Counted from the first letter of the stretch, positions 11,283-23,262 are shown. The stretch is DNA of 64,000 nt from Lentinus brumalis (GCA_001792895.1 MARA01000011.1:1116001-1180000); one strand, 5' to 3'. The notes: a model not told the origin generated them from the letters alone. Numbers and translations are program-made.

Positions 11283-12573
11283 ATGAGACTCAGCTCCAGC
11301 TCCTCGTTCCTCTTGGCGACGCTCGCCGTGTCGTCCTCGTCGTCGTCCATGGCGGCTCCGGCGGAGCACCCTTCGTCCCTCCAGCACAGCTCGGGCTCGT
11401 CCTCGTCCAACATCCGGTCGCTCGCGATGGCAGGAAGAGACGACCGCATGGACGTTGACGTTGGAGGCGGTCATGATCAGGCGTATCCTGGTGAGCTGTG
11501 TTCTCCGTGTGTTCCAGGAGACCGTATTCTTATGGTTCGTAGGTGCCGAGGTCCATACGCACAATGAACGGGGAGACCTCGCTAAAGCCGTTGAAAGCAT
11601 GGTCGATCCTTTGGTCAAACCCCTGGATATGGATAAGATGGTCAATGCAGTCGTTGATGGGTTGCTCGGGGGCCTCCGCAAGCGTGAGGGTCCCCCGTCG
11701 ACTTCTTCCGATTCTGGGCCGTCTGCTTCCTCCACGGTGGCTGACAGGGACGCTGTAGGCGACACGTCTACAACTCCCGGTCTCGCCTCAACCTCCGCAC
11801 CTTTCAACACGGCATACACTTCGTCCGGCGCCGCCAGCAGCACCTCCTCGACCCCTCTTCAACCGACTGCCACTTCTACCGGCTCCGCGACCGAGTTGAC
11901 CAGCAGCACCAGCAGCCCATACACTCGCCGGAGTCTCAGGTTTCTCCGGGAGGACGCGCAGATGACCCCTTCAAGTTCAACGTATTCGATCAGCCCCTCC
12001 GATACCTCCTCTGCGTCTGTCTACTCCACGAGCACCGATGCGGCCAGTTCGACTTTCCTGACGTACTCCACTAGCGCCAATTCAAACTCGTTCACGCCTA
12101 GCTCTACGGACTCCATGGGCTACGCTCCGACCGTCCTCGTTCGTGCAGCTTCTGATCAGCCCTCGTCCTCGTCTTCAGTAGGCAGCACCTCTATGTCTGC
12201 GAGCGGTGTGAATTCGGCATCGCCCACGTCCACCCAGCCCTCATCCTCGGTGAACAGCACGAGCTCGGCATCTCCCACCCTTCCGGCCAACCCGCCGAAC
12301 ACTCCAGTGGGTACTCCCAAGCCGTCCGTTCCTGAGGGCGCCAGTCAGCCGTCCGCCCCGGTTCAAAGGAATGCTCCTCCCATGTTCCCGGGGATGAAGG
12401 CTGTCGACCCTTCTGCGTCGTCCGCGACTGACGTTCCCTCCATGACTCCGACCGGGTCCTGCACGATGTCCACCATCGACGCCTCGGCCGCTCCTACGTC
12501 GACCATGACGGGGTCCATGCCCGCGGACACAGCGGCGACCGCTTCGGATGCTGGTCCTACTTCGACCTTCTAG
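11283..12573 (+). CDS. Ser/Thr-rich secreted or cell-wall protein
   Basis: Two exons, 11283-11490 and 11543-12573, give 412 residues. The N-terminus MRLSSSSSFLLATLAVSSSSS fits a signal peptide, with cleavage likely near SMAAPA. A short ordered part follows (DLAKAVESMVDPLVKPLDMDKMVNAVVDGLLGGLRKRE) ending at a Lys-Arg pair that could be a Kex2 site. From about residue 120 the protein is low-complexity Ser/Thr/Pro/Ala, expected to be heavily O-mannosylated. There is no C-terminal hydrophobic tail, so no GPI anchor is evident. It resembles other basidiomycete secreted proteins with the same layout; the biochemical role is unknown. Confidence 0.75.
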
Positions 12574-12704
12574 TCTCTGGTTCTTCTGGCTAGTTCGATA
12601 TACATTACTACCCTACGCCTATTTAATAGTGAATCATGTACGATGTCCCGAGTTGAATCTTCACATACATTCATATTTTTGATTATGTGCGTAAGGATTA
12701 CAAT

Positions 12705-14188
12705 TCAGTCATCGCCGATCTTGTACACCAACTTGCCGACGGTATTTCCTCCTTTCGTCGTCAAGTCCGTCTGAGCCTCCCGAGCCCCCTCGGTGCTGAA
12801 TGGATACTGCTTGTGGATAGTAATCTTGAGCTCACCCCTCGAGATGTACCCGAACAACTTCTCCCCGTAGTACCGAGCCTCTTCCGGCGTGTAGATATAG
12901 TTCGCCATCCTGTGAGGAAGGGCAATGCGCTATGAGGTACAACTCGTGGTTATAAACGGATCGGGCTCACGTCGGTCGGAGAAGTGCAAGGTTCTTCTCG
13001 ACGAGCTTCAGTGGCGCGATAGGTTCCACTGGCCCAGATGCGTTGCCGACGCTGACAAGTGTGCCTTTGCGCCTCACAAGCTTGAAATTGTCCAGGAATC
13101 TGCCATCCACGTATCAGTAAGCCGTCAATCGGCCTGTCTCCTCAAGGATCGAGACGTACGTGTCCTTCCCAACACCATCATACACGACATGCACGCCCTC
13201 GCCGCCCGTGAGCTCGAGCACGCGCTCGACGACGTTCTCCTTCGTGTACAGAATGACGTGGTCCGCCCCATGCTCCTTCGCGATGGCGGCCTTCTCGGGC
13301 GTGGAGGTGGTCCCGATGACGGTCGCCCCTGCCTTCTTGGCGAGCTGCGCGAGGAGGAGCCCAAAGCCGCCCGCGACGGTGTGCACGAGGACGAAGTCGC
13401 CTGGCTTGACGCGGTAGGCTTCCTCGACGAAGGTGACGGCGGTGAGGCCCTGGAGCGTCGCGGCGGCGGCGGTGAGGAGGGAGACGTTGGCGGGGACGGG
13501 GAAGACTTTTGCCCAGGGGACGGTGATGTACTCTGCGTGTACCCCGGGTAAGATCTGCCATGTGAGAGACGTGTGAGTAACAGTTGGGATGGGTCAGTGC
13601 GACTCGGACAAGACGTACGACGGCGACTTTGCTCCCGACCTGCAGGGCGCGCTTCTGATACTCGTCGCTGGCGAGGACGGACGCGTCTGTGGGGAGCCCG
13701 ACGACGGTACCGGAGGCCTCCATGCCGAGAATCTGTGGGAAGGACTTGATAGGGTACAGGCCCTTCCTGGATAACGAAACACGGTGAGCACGCCTGAAGG
13801 CTTCCTGATCCTCAGCATTGGCAGCACGTACCTGTAGTAGGTGTCGATGAAGTTGACGCCTCCATACGCAACCTACACAAATGGCACCGAAAGTCGATCA
13901 GCTTCATAGACGAGGAGGAAAGCAAGCAACACGCAGGGTTACCTTGATCAAGACGTCCCCCGGCGCTGGCTTGGGGAAGGGCAAGTCCTTGACCTCCAAG
14001 ACGTCGATATCGCCCGTCTTTTCGATCGCGATGGCCTTTACCGTGGTTGGGAACGACATCCTGATCCTCTGTGCGATTCGATCGTCCGATATAAGAGTAG
14101 TAGTTGAAAGGTGGTGAGCGAGCTGCCGCGTTCGAAAGACTGCTCGAGTCTGTCTTTGTAGCTGTGCGATGACGGAAGATCGTATCAT
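12705..14188 (-). CDS. Zinc-independent NADPH:quinone oxidoreductase (zeta-crystallin-like)
   Basis: Six exons: 13943-14188, 13832-13872, 13619-13766, 13160-13554, 12971-13099, 12705-12909; 387 residues, exactly in frame. It belongs to the medium-chain d/r family and should reduce quinones with NADPH. Visible are the GroES-like N-terminal part (VLIKVAYGGVNFIDTYYRKG), the ILGMEASGTVV core, the Rossmann loop HTVAGGFGLLLAQLAKKAGA, and the KGTLVSVGNASGPVEP segment of the quinone reductase branch. No catalytic zinc ligands are present, as expected. The long N-terminus (IRSSVIAQLQRQTRAVFRTR) is basic and amphipathic, like a mitochondrial presequence. A second ATG (MSFPTTVKAIAI) about 43 codons in could give a cytosolic form. 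Confidence 0.9.
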
Positions 14189-14496
14189 CGAGTCTCGCGA
14201 TTATACATTCCCACCGCGATCCTGATCCATCCATCTGGTAATTATAAGAGGGGACGGTCGTGGAATGCAACGGAACTCCGCGGCGCCTGTCTGGTGTTTA
14301 TTGAAGTACGTTCTGGAGATCCACCAGCGGTGTAGTGTAGCGCAACCGAGCAACCCGATGATTACATTGAAGATAGTACTATCGACGACAGTGTCAGTAT
14401 ACGTAGAGACTCCGAACTAGAACGAAGAAGGACCAGACTATGTTACAATGAAAGTCCGCGACTGAACTGCTCAACTTGTCCCAAATGTTCATCAAC
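14189..14496. other. Intergenic between two minus-strand genes
   Basis: Upstream of the oxidoreductase start and downstream of the phosphatase stop. Nothing was recognised. Confidence 0.5.
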
Positions 14497-15707
14497 TTAT
14501 GCACCACCCTGACCAGCATCCATAGAAGCGAAAGCAGCGAGCAGCGTCTCGTAAATCATAAGGACCTGGTCGTCGCGCTGAACCATCCCCGGCCTCTGCT
14601 CCCTCAACGAGTCAACCTCCTGCGCGACCATATCATCCTGTAGCTCCTCCGGCAACGGACCAAGGGGAGATGGGGGCAATGGAGGTATCTTCGTCTCCTG
14701 CGTCGTCGGCGGCGACAGCAAGCGGTAATGTCGCAACAACGAGCAGAGCGCGATGAACGCGCCGGTGCGCCCGACGCCAGCAGAGCAGTTGACCATGATG
14801 GGCGGGTTCGGATCGAGGTTTGCGATGCCGCTGTAGAGCGACAGGTCCCGGTTCGTCTCGTCGACGATGCGCGTGAAGCGCAGAAGACCCTCGCGGTCTT
14901 CGGGAGCAGGCACGCCGTGGTCGGGCCACGACGCATACAGCAGGTGCTGGAAGACTACCGGCTCCCCTGTCGGGACGCGCGCGCGCGACAGTGGCTGCAA
15001 GGTGACGACGCTCTGCACGCAGTGCGCATGGTCGAGTGTACGCGAGCGCGTGAGAGTGACTTTGATGGGAGCGTCCTGACGTTCCTCGGGCGCGGGCTCG
15101 ATAATCCAGGACTGGCCCTCGGTGGGCGGGAAGTAGACGTGCGCCTTGCGCATGCCGCCCTCGAGGTTCTGCGTGAGCTGGACGATCGTCCGTACGCGGT
15201 TGACGCGACGAAAATTGGACATGGAGGAGCCGGGGGAGGGGAGATGCCTTCGAGTATAACGCTGAGGAAGGCGTGTGCAGTGTGGGGAAGAGGTGCTTGT
15301 GTTGCGATCCACCACTTCCCGCCAGCAAGCTCACGCACCCAGTTCGCGTTGAGATACCTCCCCGACGTACACGAGCCGGGGCACTCGTGGTCGGGTTCTC
15401 CGGGGCATACTACGACGCGCGTGCGGTCGTACGGGAGGACGTCGGAGTAGCGATTGAGGGGTTCGTTCTTGGGATCGGATCCGGCAGATATGGAGTAGTG
15501 GGCGACATGCTCAGAGTTCGCAGAAAGGGAGGACGCGAGATGGGAAATCCTATGCTTTTTGGACGGGTGGGACTGGTGCCGGGAAACCGCGCGCGCCGCC
15601 ATGCGCGCGCGTTCACGCTTGCCGAGTGCGCGGAGGACTTCGCTGATGTGTTCGGCATTGTGAGCACGTTCCAGCCAGGCTGGCACACCCGGAATGGCTT
15701 TCGACAT
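14497..15707 (-). CDS. Protein tyrosine phosphatase, with an apparent one-base frameshift
   Basis: A classical PTP of about 403 residues if one base is restored. The first half (from ATG 15707) shows NRYSDVLPYDRTRV, YLNANWVRELAGGKWWIATQ and PLPHTAHAFLSVI. The second half shows VRTIVQLTQNLEGGMRKAHVYFP, the WPD loop (YASWPDHGVPAP) and the P-loop VNCSAGVGRTGAF with catalytic Cys and Arg. The halves are in different frames and meet at a run of five C on the coding strand (plus 15232-15236). Adding one C joins them, and no intron of normal size fits. The residue before the catalytic Cys is Asn, where most PTPs have His. It lies head-to-head with the gene at 15880, 172 bases away. Confidence 0.82.
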
Positions 15708-15879
15708 GGTCGTACGGAAGAGAGCGCGGGTCGAGCCGCAGCGCAAGCATCCCAATCCGAGCGCCATAGCATCGGGTCACGTGGTATTTCCTGGTCTCGA
15801 GTCTCGACTCTCGAATCTCCGGGAGAGAAGGGCGACGCGAAACCTCGCGAAACCGGTTGGATTCGGGCTGACCGCACCC

Positions 15880-16453
15880 ATGACCCTTGAGGAGATGACA
15901 GAAATGCACACATTGATCAATGCGGAGACGAAGATCAAGTGCGTTTACGTCCAGAATGTCCGAAGATCGAGTCTGATTCTAGGATGCAGAGTGAGCTCGA
16001 CGCTCGACAAAAGTGTCGGGAAGAAGAATCTCACCGATGGCAGTCCGGAGACGTGCTGGACCTCACAACAAGTGCGCGGCCTCGGCTATGAGAACTTCCA
16101 GCACTGACCTGACCTCCGCGTCGCAGGGAACGCCCCAATACATCCAGCTGTCCTTTCCTTCCCCAGTCATCCCCAAGAGAATAGAACTCACCTTCCAGGG
16201 CGGGTTTGTTGGAACGCGGTGCTCGGTTGAATGCTTGTCAAGTGCACAAGACGGGGGAGCGAAGACGTGGGCAGTGTTGACGCGGATATACCCCGAGGAT
16301 GTGAACCGGAAGCAGTCGTTTGAGCTCGTTCCGAACGAGGCACGCTTGACGGAGGGGGGCGTGGAGAGCTTGAAGCTGGTCTTCGAGGAGAGCTCAGACT
16401 TCTTTGGACGGATCACCGTGTACGACATGCAGATATTCGGAACAGTTTCATAG
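15880..16453 (+). CDS. NR2C2AP (TRA16)-like discoidin-fold protein
   Basis: Three exons, 15880-15938, 15990-16071 and 16127-16453; 155 residues. The protein aligns by eye with animal nuclear receptor 2C2-associated protein along its length: RVSS-type VSSTLDKSVGKKNLTDG, ETCWTSQQGTPQYIQLSFP, ELTFQGGFVGTRC, IYPEDVN and a closing FEESSDFFGRITVYDMQIFG. This is a single F5/8 type C-like beta-sandwich. The first intron is 51 bases and in frame, so a retained-intron isoform would also be open; I splice it because that restores the VSSTLDKS strand. Fungi lack NR2C2, so the ancestral role must differ and is unknown. Confidence 0.82.
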
Positions 16454-16628
16454 CAGTAACGGAGTGGACGACATGGTGGAGACTGGCGCGACATGGGGCA
16501 AGGTCGTGGTCTGGTCATGGTCTTGGTCTTGGTACAAGCCAAGCACAAGCTGCCACGAGGCGCGTCGTGTTGCGTGGTGGTGTTGTCTCACGGGGAGAAG
16601 AGCGCGCATACATAGAGGAGGACCGACA

Positions 16629-18043
16629 CTAAGTAATCACATTGTAAACATCACATATCGGCAAAGTATAGCTTTCAGCTAGCATGGTATGGCATGGAAG
16701 GGCATGTATTGCTGTGAGAAGCAAACGACTCAGTAGGTGATATCGCAGAACAGAGCGGAATTCACCCACATTCCGGTCGCATACCTCCAGGATACCCTGC
16801 CGGTGAACCATAGGGATAAACGCCTTGAATACGCTGACAAGATTGCGCTTCTCCAGGGGTGGTGGGCCCCAACCGGGACATACGTCGATCACGAACGATG
16901 TCAATGACGGGATGCGACAAAACGTACGATCCAGGTCTTTCCAGTCCAATGAAAAGATCGGGTCGATAACCACGCCGTCCTCCGTGTCCAGATGTAGAGT
17001 GATACGCCTCAAGTTGGGCGGCACCCCTCGCCTGAGGATGTCGACGCACGCACGTAAACGAGACGACATGGTTGCAAGGACAAGGCGGCCTTCCCGAGGG
17101 CCTGCCAGGGACAGGACGAGCGAGGTCAGCCTTGAGCATTCAGGAAGGGCAAGCGAATCCCAGACATCGGAGGCTGCATGAAGTTCGATGCATCAGCGAA
17201 CTTGGCATCGAAGTCTACACGATAGGACACCTTACCTTCCTCCAGGCGGTTGCTGAACTCGCTGCAGTCGAGTCGAAGGTATTGTATGGAACCCCGGACC
17301 CGTCGAAGGAAGCTGCCCAAGACGCTCACAGTCTCCAGCGAGCTGACCGCCATCGCGAGTGTATCGAGCCGATCGAGTACGGCGTCCTCACCAATGGCGT
17401 GCAGCATCGCAGCGAGGACCTGCGGACCGAGATGATACAGTTCGATCGCACGAATCTCCACCGGGCCTGATAGCTTGAGGAGTTGCTCCCACTCGTCATC
17501 GTCGCACTCTGCCTGGGCGCAGTTCCCGCGCAGGATGAGATGGTCAATGGAAGGGAACAGGGCGATGAGGTTGCCGAGCGCGGGGAACGTTCTGCTCTGG
17601 AGTGATCGTGTCGGGACGTCGCCATAGTCAAACCGCTGCAGGGCGGGGAGTCGGGTTTGAGTTTGAGCAGCGCCACTCAACTTGACCAGGTGAAGGCGCA
17701 AGCTCTGCAGCATCGGAAGCTTCGAGAGCAAGCCCTCCATGAAGTGGACGTCGATCGTGCTGCACGAATCGATCCGGAGGTGGGACTTGGTCTGTCGGGC
17801 ACTTGACTGCCCGATCAGTTCAAGGTGGAGGATGTAGGCGGCAACATGGGGAGAGGCACTCAGGAAATCATCGAAGTGCGAGAATGGTTTCCACCAGTCG
17901 TTCACTTTGACGGACCTGAAGAGGATAGAACGACTCACGGGCTCCCATGTCTTGCAGACCAGGGAGCACGTCTTGAGGACCTGCCTCGAGCCCTGTAGAT
18001 GGCCAAGGATAGTATATATGATGTCACCGGCCAGGTCCTGCAT
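16629..18043 (-). CDS. F-box protein 1
   Basis: Two exons, 17236-18043 and 16629-17173; 450 residues. The N-terminal F-box reads LAGDIIYTILGHLQGSRQVL, then TCSLVCKTWEPVSRSILFRSV, and would bind Skp1 in an SCF ubiquitin ligase. The rest has leucine-rich repeat-like strands (LPMLQSLRLHLVKL, LPALQRFDYGDV, IDHLILRGNC). The splice at 17174-17235 restores DVWDSLALPECSRLTSLVLS, a pattern common in fungal F-box proteins. A close relative of F-box protein 2, downstream on the same strand; the target is unknown. Confidence 0.8.
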
Positions 18044-18448
18044 GCTCTGAAGTTGAGTTAGATCGGCTGAACGAACTAGCAGATCATGCGAGGACGTATT
18101 TTTGTTGGCCAGTGGCGTCCCTCTGGTTGTGGTCTGTGTCGAAGAGCCCTGAAGAGATGACTTAAATCATCACAGATCCTCCCACGGTCACTCTCCGTGT
18201 CGAACGTCTTTGTTTCGCCTCGAGGAAGGTGCCAGGCGAGCACCCTGTGCAGGCGGGCATGAAACGAGGCCTCGTGGTGCTTGATCACCGCGCCGAATTT
18301 CCACGATCTCCCTCAGCATTCCCGAGGACTTGATAATATTGTGCAGAACAGATGGCCGTTTCATGCTCGGAGAGCGCAATCTGAGTCAAAGAAGTCATGA
18401 GCTAGACCCAACAAAGGAGATACCGCCGCGCTGAAATTCACCTGCAAT
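18044..18448. other. Spacer between F-box genes 1 and 2
   Basis: Presumably the promoter of F-box gene 1 and the 3' end of F-box gene 2. No coding signal seen. Confidence 0.5.
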
Positions 18449-19825
18449 TCATTCACCGAGGCTGCGAAGCTCCAAGATACCTCTGTCGCGTACTCCCCGG
18501 ACCAAACGCGCAAAGCAATCGACATGCGTATTTCCGTCGGCGAGCATGACGCTGCTCAGTGGAGGGTAGCAGAGGACGATGACAAAGGACTTCAGCGACG
18601 AAATTTGACGTAGCACAGCGTCGATCTCGTCCCAACTCAACGATATTATGGAGCTGCGCGGCTTCGTCGCACCCAGGTGCAGCTTGACTTGCTCCAGGCT
18701 AGATGGCAAGGTACTACTGAGCATGTGCTTGTACGCGCGGAAGCAACGCTCCCAGGCATCGTATGCCCGAGGCATGACTGTTGGCAGTTCCAGCGCGAGG
18801 GTCAATGTCATGAGGTTCGAGCATTCGGAGAGGTACAGCTGGTCCCAATCGTCGTACTCTGCGATGATAAGATCGTCAGTCCAGGTGCGCTCTGAAGGCC
18901 AGGCTGGGTGACGGCTTACCAGTGTCGGAACGAATGGCAAGCACCATGGGGTCAAAGAGAAAGTGCTTGATTGAGTGCCGGAAGCGGCGCAGGAAGTCCC
19001 CAATTATTGCGACACATCCGTACGTGTCGTGTATAGAGACGGCCAACGCTTCCAGCGACCTGTTGAGGGGCGCAGTTTGGCCAATGGCACGAGTCACGGC
19101 AGCGAGTACCTGCGAGCTGAGGTGTTTCAATTCGAGGCTGCGGATCTCGACTTGCGCGGGTATCTCGTAGTCATTCATGTCGTTAGGATCCACGGCATGT
19201 TCCACTTCAGAGTTATCGCCTATGAGGGCGAGATGGCCTATGGAGGAGAACAAGGCAATCACACTGAGGAGCTCTGGAAGCGTGCTGTCCTCGTGAGATA
19301 TCGGCGGGACGTTCTGGAAAACGAGAGAGTCTAATGATGGTAGCCGAGCCTGAGCCTGACGGGGACGGGGAAGCGGGCCGAGGATTTCCTCGTATGCGAG
19401 GTTGACGAGATGCAACCGGCGCAGCGCTGGGAGTTTGACAACGATACGTGCAAGCAGCGATACGTCCAGGGTGCTGCAATACACGGCGGAGGAGCTTGAA
19501 CCAAACAGCTCGAGGCCTAGACGACCGACCAGCCGCAGGTCTACAATGTAGTTGGCAAGGTGGGCCGCCGCGCTGAGGAAGTTGTCGAAGGCCGCATATG
19601 ACACCTTGAACTCGTTGATGCTCAGGCAGCGGAAGAGCACGGACCGGCTCGCTGGCTCCCATGTCTTGCAGACCAGCGAACACGTAGCCAGCGACTGCGC
19701 GTCGCCGCGCAGTTGATCGAAGAGCGAACAGATAATGTCGATGGGAAGATGCAGCACCCTCGCTGCAGGTGCCAAGGATGTCAGGTTGTTGATTTCAAAC
19801 CACAAATTGAGCTTTACTTACTCAT
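18449..19825 (-). CDS. F-box protein 2
   Basis: Three exons, 19822-19825, 18920-19762 and 18449-18858; 418 residues. The first coding exon is only four bases (ATGA). Without it no ATG opens the F-box reading frame, and with it the start is MTRVLHLPIDIICSLFDQLRG. The F-box continues SLATCSLVCKTWEPASRSVLFRCL, nearly matching F-box protein 1. LRR-like strands follow (LPALRRLHLVNLAYEEI, LPSLDSLVFQNVPP, IRSLELKHLSSQVL). An SCF adaptor with unknown substrate. The 59-base first intron has perfect GTAAGT and CTGCAG ends. Confidence 0.78.
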
Positions 19826-19859
19826 AGTGCAGAGTGCCGCCTTATGGTTGTGGTTGAGT

Positions 19860-20850
19860 TGGGACCCTTCGGTTAGTAAGCGATATTAATAGAGGTTTCT
19901 CACGACTACTTGATCAATGTCATTCCGGCGTTTCGTACAACACTTTCAATACTCCGGAGTCCGCACGCCCTTGCGCAGAGGTGAGTACTTACTAGCGTGA
20001 TAGATAGCCCTCAACGAAGCCTGATCGGTCTCTAAGCAGGGGGGAAGTCACCAGGGTCATCCCAACCATGACCACCGCTCTGCGAATCAATGAAGATATC
20101 CTGCACGAACTCAAGCTCTACATGGGACCTGTGCAATACGCAACTGCAGCACTAGTAGCCCGCCGATGGACTCCTCCGGCCCAGAAAGCGTTGTATCGAT
20201 CGATCACCTTCTGAGTCTACGGCGAGTCGGAACTCGAGTTTCCTGGACCGTGACCGCAGCTCGTGGAGACCTTGAAGCGGCATTCACATCTACGAGCGCT
20301 CGTACGCCAGATCTCCATTCATGCCTCTACGTCCCAAGAACTGGACTGGATGTATATGTTCCCGGAAGAGAGCCTCCGGAACTTCACGTACATCTTCTGG
20401 CCGCGTAACGCGTCCATTCCGGCGCTCCTTCATAAGGACGCCATACGCACCGTGCCCCACCTAACGGCCCACGGACCTATGGACGCGGCTGGTCTGCAGG
20501 CGTGTTTTGAGCTCCCGCTGATGGAAACCCTCGAGCTCGATTCGAGCGATTGGGACCTGAGGATGGCTTCGGGCCGGCCACCGATGCGAATGGTCCTCCC
20601 GACGCTGGACGTGACGGTGGACGCCTCTCGAGCCCGGAACCTCGAGCACCTCTACGTCCACATCCAGTGCATCTGCCAACCCATCATGAACGCCATCCCG
20701 ACCAACTCGGGTTGATGGGAGGACGTACGAGCGAGACGCAGAAACGTCGCGCTGGGACTCTTGCTCGGAGGTCGGAGCGGAGGCAACGATGCGCCTGTGC
20801 GCGGCGAGCCCGGGGAGCACTGGACGGTGACGATGGTCGCTGTTGAGACG
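19860..20850 (+). repeat. Inverted duplicate of the F-box-like gene region at 30-31.5 kb
   Basis: From TTCGGTTAGTAAGCGATATT at about 19868 through the pseudogene, the sequence matches the reverse complement of roughly 30700-31470. The match includes about 200 bases of 5' flank (AGAGGTTTCTCACG, CCGCACGCCCTTGCGCA and AGCCTGATCGGT blocks). It is therefore a DNA-level duplication, not a retrocopy of a mature transcript. Boundaries are approximate. Confidence 0.7.
20068..20715 (+). pseudogene. F-box-like pseudogene, relative of the gene at 30087-31265
   Basis: Begins TTALRINEDILHELKLYMGPVQYATAALVARRW, nearly the same as the intact gene. In-frame stops lie at 20212-20214 and 20251-20253, and a third at 20713-20715, with no frameshift between them. 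The homologous part ends before the long C-terminal half of the intact copy. It keeps a segment (RPPMRMVLPTLDV) that the intact gene lacks, so the two copies derive from a longer ancestor and each has lost material. Confidence 0.85.
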
Positions 20851-21578
20851 AAGAAGGTCGCGAAGGATCAGGTCGGTCGATGTTTCGACCGGGTGCACGT
20901 CCCGCTCATCGCGCGCGTCCCGGGTTGGGTGTGTAGCCGGTGGTCAACCGGTGGTTCGTCCAGAAGGACTCGGAGATTGCGCGTGGGTACATCTTGGGTG
21001 TAGAACGCACGACGGAGACGATCTGGAAGACTCGGCCGCGCGAACGAGAGGGAACAAAGACACGTCCTTGGGGCGGATGCGGCGGGAGGAGCAGGGAGGC
21101 CAAGGAGGAGTGCCGCGAAGGTACCTCGTGGTGCACGTGTACATGGACGTACAACATGATGCGCTTAGGTCAAGCATACGACGGGCACGCCGTAGCCGGC
21201 GTAGGCGTTGAGGAGGGCCGGGTGCTGTAGTATAGGATACGCGTGTTCGCTTGTCTGATACGATGCTCCTCGTTGGCGTTGGTGTGGGACGGGACGAACG
21301 TGATAGAGAGCGGAGACGCGGACAGTGCAAGCGAGAGCATGCGAAAGTACGACCTCGTCGACGGATGCGGTGGGAGGTATCGCGCACTGCACGGGTGGGG
21401 GAGATGCTGATGCTGAGGGAGGACTGAGTGACAGAGAGCATAGGATACAGATACATGGCTTTAGGACAGCGCGGCGTTGGGAAAGGGTAGAGCCTCGAGG
21501 TTGCGTACAGTCTTAGGCTGGAAGAGCATGTAAGTAGTGAATACTTCATCAGTACATCTCAGTCTCGGCACTTACGTT
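20851..21578. other. GC-rich intergenic sequence, no gene seen
   Basis: Faint similarity to the next part of the intact F-box-like gene may persist just after 20715 (WEDVRARRRNVALG against a WVEDFLGHVRRGANLS-type segment). The rest is unassigned. Confidence 0.4.
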
Positions 21579-22877
21579 CTAATACGTGGAAGCGGATACT
21601 TCGATAATATTCCGCGCGAAGAGCTCTGGTAACTTGTTCTTGATTACGACCAGCATAGGCTCTGTGAGAGCTGGATCCTCCATCGGGCCCCCCACTTCAC
21701 GGCGAGAGTGTACATCAAGCTTCACGGCCTGAAGGCCTTGAAATAGCTGGAGCCGTAGAGAGTCATTCAGAGCTTCCAGACCATTGAACTTTGAAAGCTC
21801 GAGCGGGCTATTGTCACCAACAGCGATGCTTAGTTCTACGAGCTGTTTTGGACAAGGGAGGGAGTGCACGAGTCTCTCAAACTGGACCCAGGTATCAGGC
21901 TGAATGGTGGACTGCAAGCGGAGGTTCAGGGTCTTAAGGCTTGAAAGTTTGCAAAATAACAGTTCGAGGTCTATCAAGATAAGTTCAGCTAACAATCAGG
22001 GATGCGGGAGGACGAAGGAGTAACTTGACAAACCTGGATCGCGGCTTTCACCAAACTCAATGTCCAATTTCCGTAAGCCTGGTCCGAAGCAACGCAAGGA
22101 GGGACCAAAGCTTCCGATTGTGACCTGCCTCAAGTTAATGACCTCCAGATCAAGTAGCGATGAAGATGTGGCCGTCTTCGACAACCAAGCCATGAACTGC
22201 TGAGCACGACGTCGATCGGGAGAATCGGTACCCCACGAGACGGTCAAAGATAACAGCGCTGGCCTACGGACGGTGGACGAGCCATGCGAGAGGCTAGGGG
22301 AGAGGTCTGCCGCGGGTTCTGGCCATGATGGGCATCTCAGCCGCAAATCGTTCAAGGAGGGTAACGAGGTGAGGGTGCGACGAAACGCTCCGAAGGAAGG
22401 GAATTTGCAGGACATGAATGACAACGATTGCACCGATGCGAACCGGGATATGGCCACCCAGGAGGTGGGGTGTGATAAGAATGACTTGGTACTCCCTTCT
22501 AAGAAAGCCATATTTTTCACATTGGGAAGATAGCCTCCGAATACGTGCACGAACGGTCTCTGAAAGAAGGGTTCGGCGTGAATGCCATGGCCCAGGACGT
22601 TGTCGGACAAAGATACTGAGCGGACAGACAGCAGATGCATCCTCATCTTCTCTGAGCTCAAAACCCGGGATACGAGTAGATCGCACCGTTCTGCAGTATT
22701 GATGTCGAGCTCTTGAAAGAGCTGGTGCTGGCTGGCGGGCAACCATGCCCTGCAGACCAAAGAGCAGCTGAGCAGAGTGCGGTACCTCTCGGGTAGATCG
22801 TGATACTGCCCGTCGTTAGGCAGAACTGGGATCCATGCGATGATCTCGTCGGTCAGCTCCGTTGGGAACACAGGCAT
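21579..22877 (-). CDS. F-box protein 3
   Basis: Two exons, 22034-22877 and 21579-21988; 417 residues, exactly in frame. The F-box is atypically long: LTDEIIAWIPVLPNDGQYH, then a short insert and LLSCSLVCRAWLPASQHQLFQEL. Repeat-like strands follow (VQSLSFMSCKFPSFGAFRRTL, LPSLNDLRLRCPSW, LRKLDIEFGESRDP). It is diverged from F-box proteins 1 and 2, so it is not a recent tandem copy. An SCF substrate receptor by family; substrate unknown. Confidence 0.8.
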
Positions 22878-23262
22878 TTCCTACAAATAGACCAATGGCG
22901 TGACCTTGTGATCGCTATGACAGTATTCAGTACTCACCAGGAAGGGGCAGGCGGACAACAGGGTGAGGAGCAATCGATGGCCACGTCGACCGTTACATAT
23001 ATGGCATGCACGTGGGCTGTGGTCCGCACTGCCTGCCTGAGTTGACAGCCCAAAGCTTATATGCGAGGCGGTGAAGACGCGTACAGACAGAGAGTGGACA
23101 CAAGCAACGAGCGACTTGAGTTTCAAATACATGAATACGCATCGCGAGCGCGAGAGCACCGAGTAGCGGGGACGAACACACGCGTATGTTACAAAAGCAC
23201 CGTTTGAACCTACACATCATCCTGCGACATATTCCCCCCATCATCGAGACCCTCGGACTCAA
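22878..23262. other. Upstream region of F-box gene 3
   Basis: No gene or clear motif seen. Confidence 0.4.

Noticed and set aside
14728..15450. 240-codon plus-strand frame opposite the phosphatase
   Set aside because: The minus strand carries the PTP signature and WPD loop; the plus frame has nothing recognisable.
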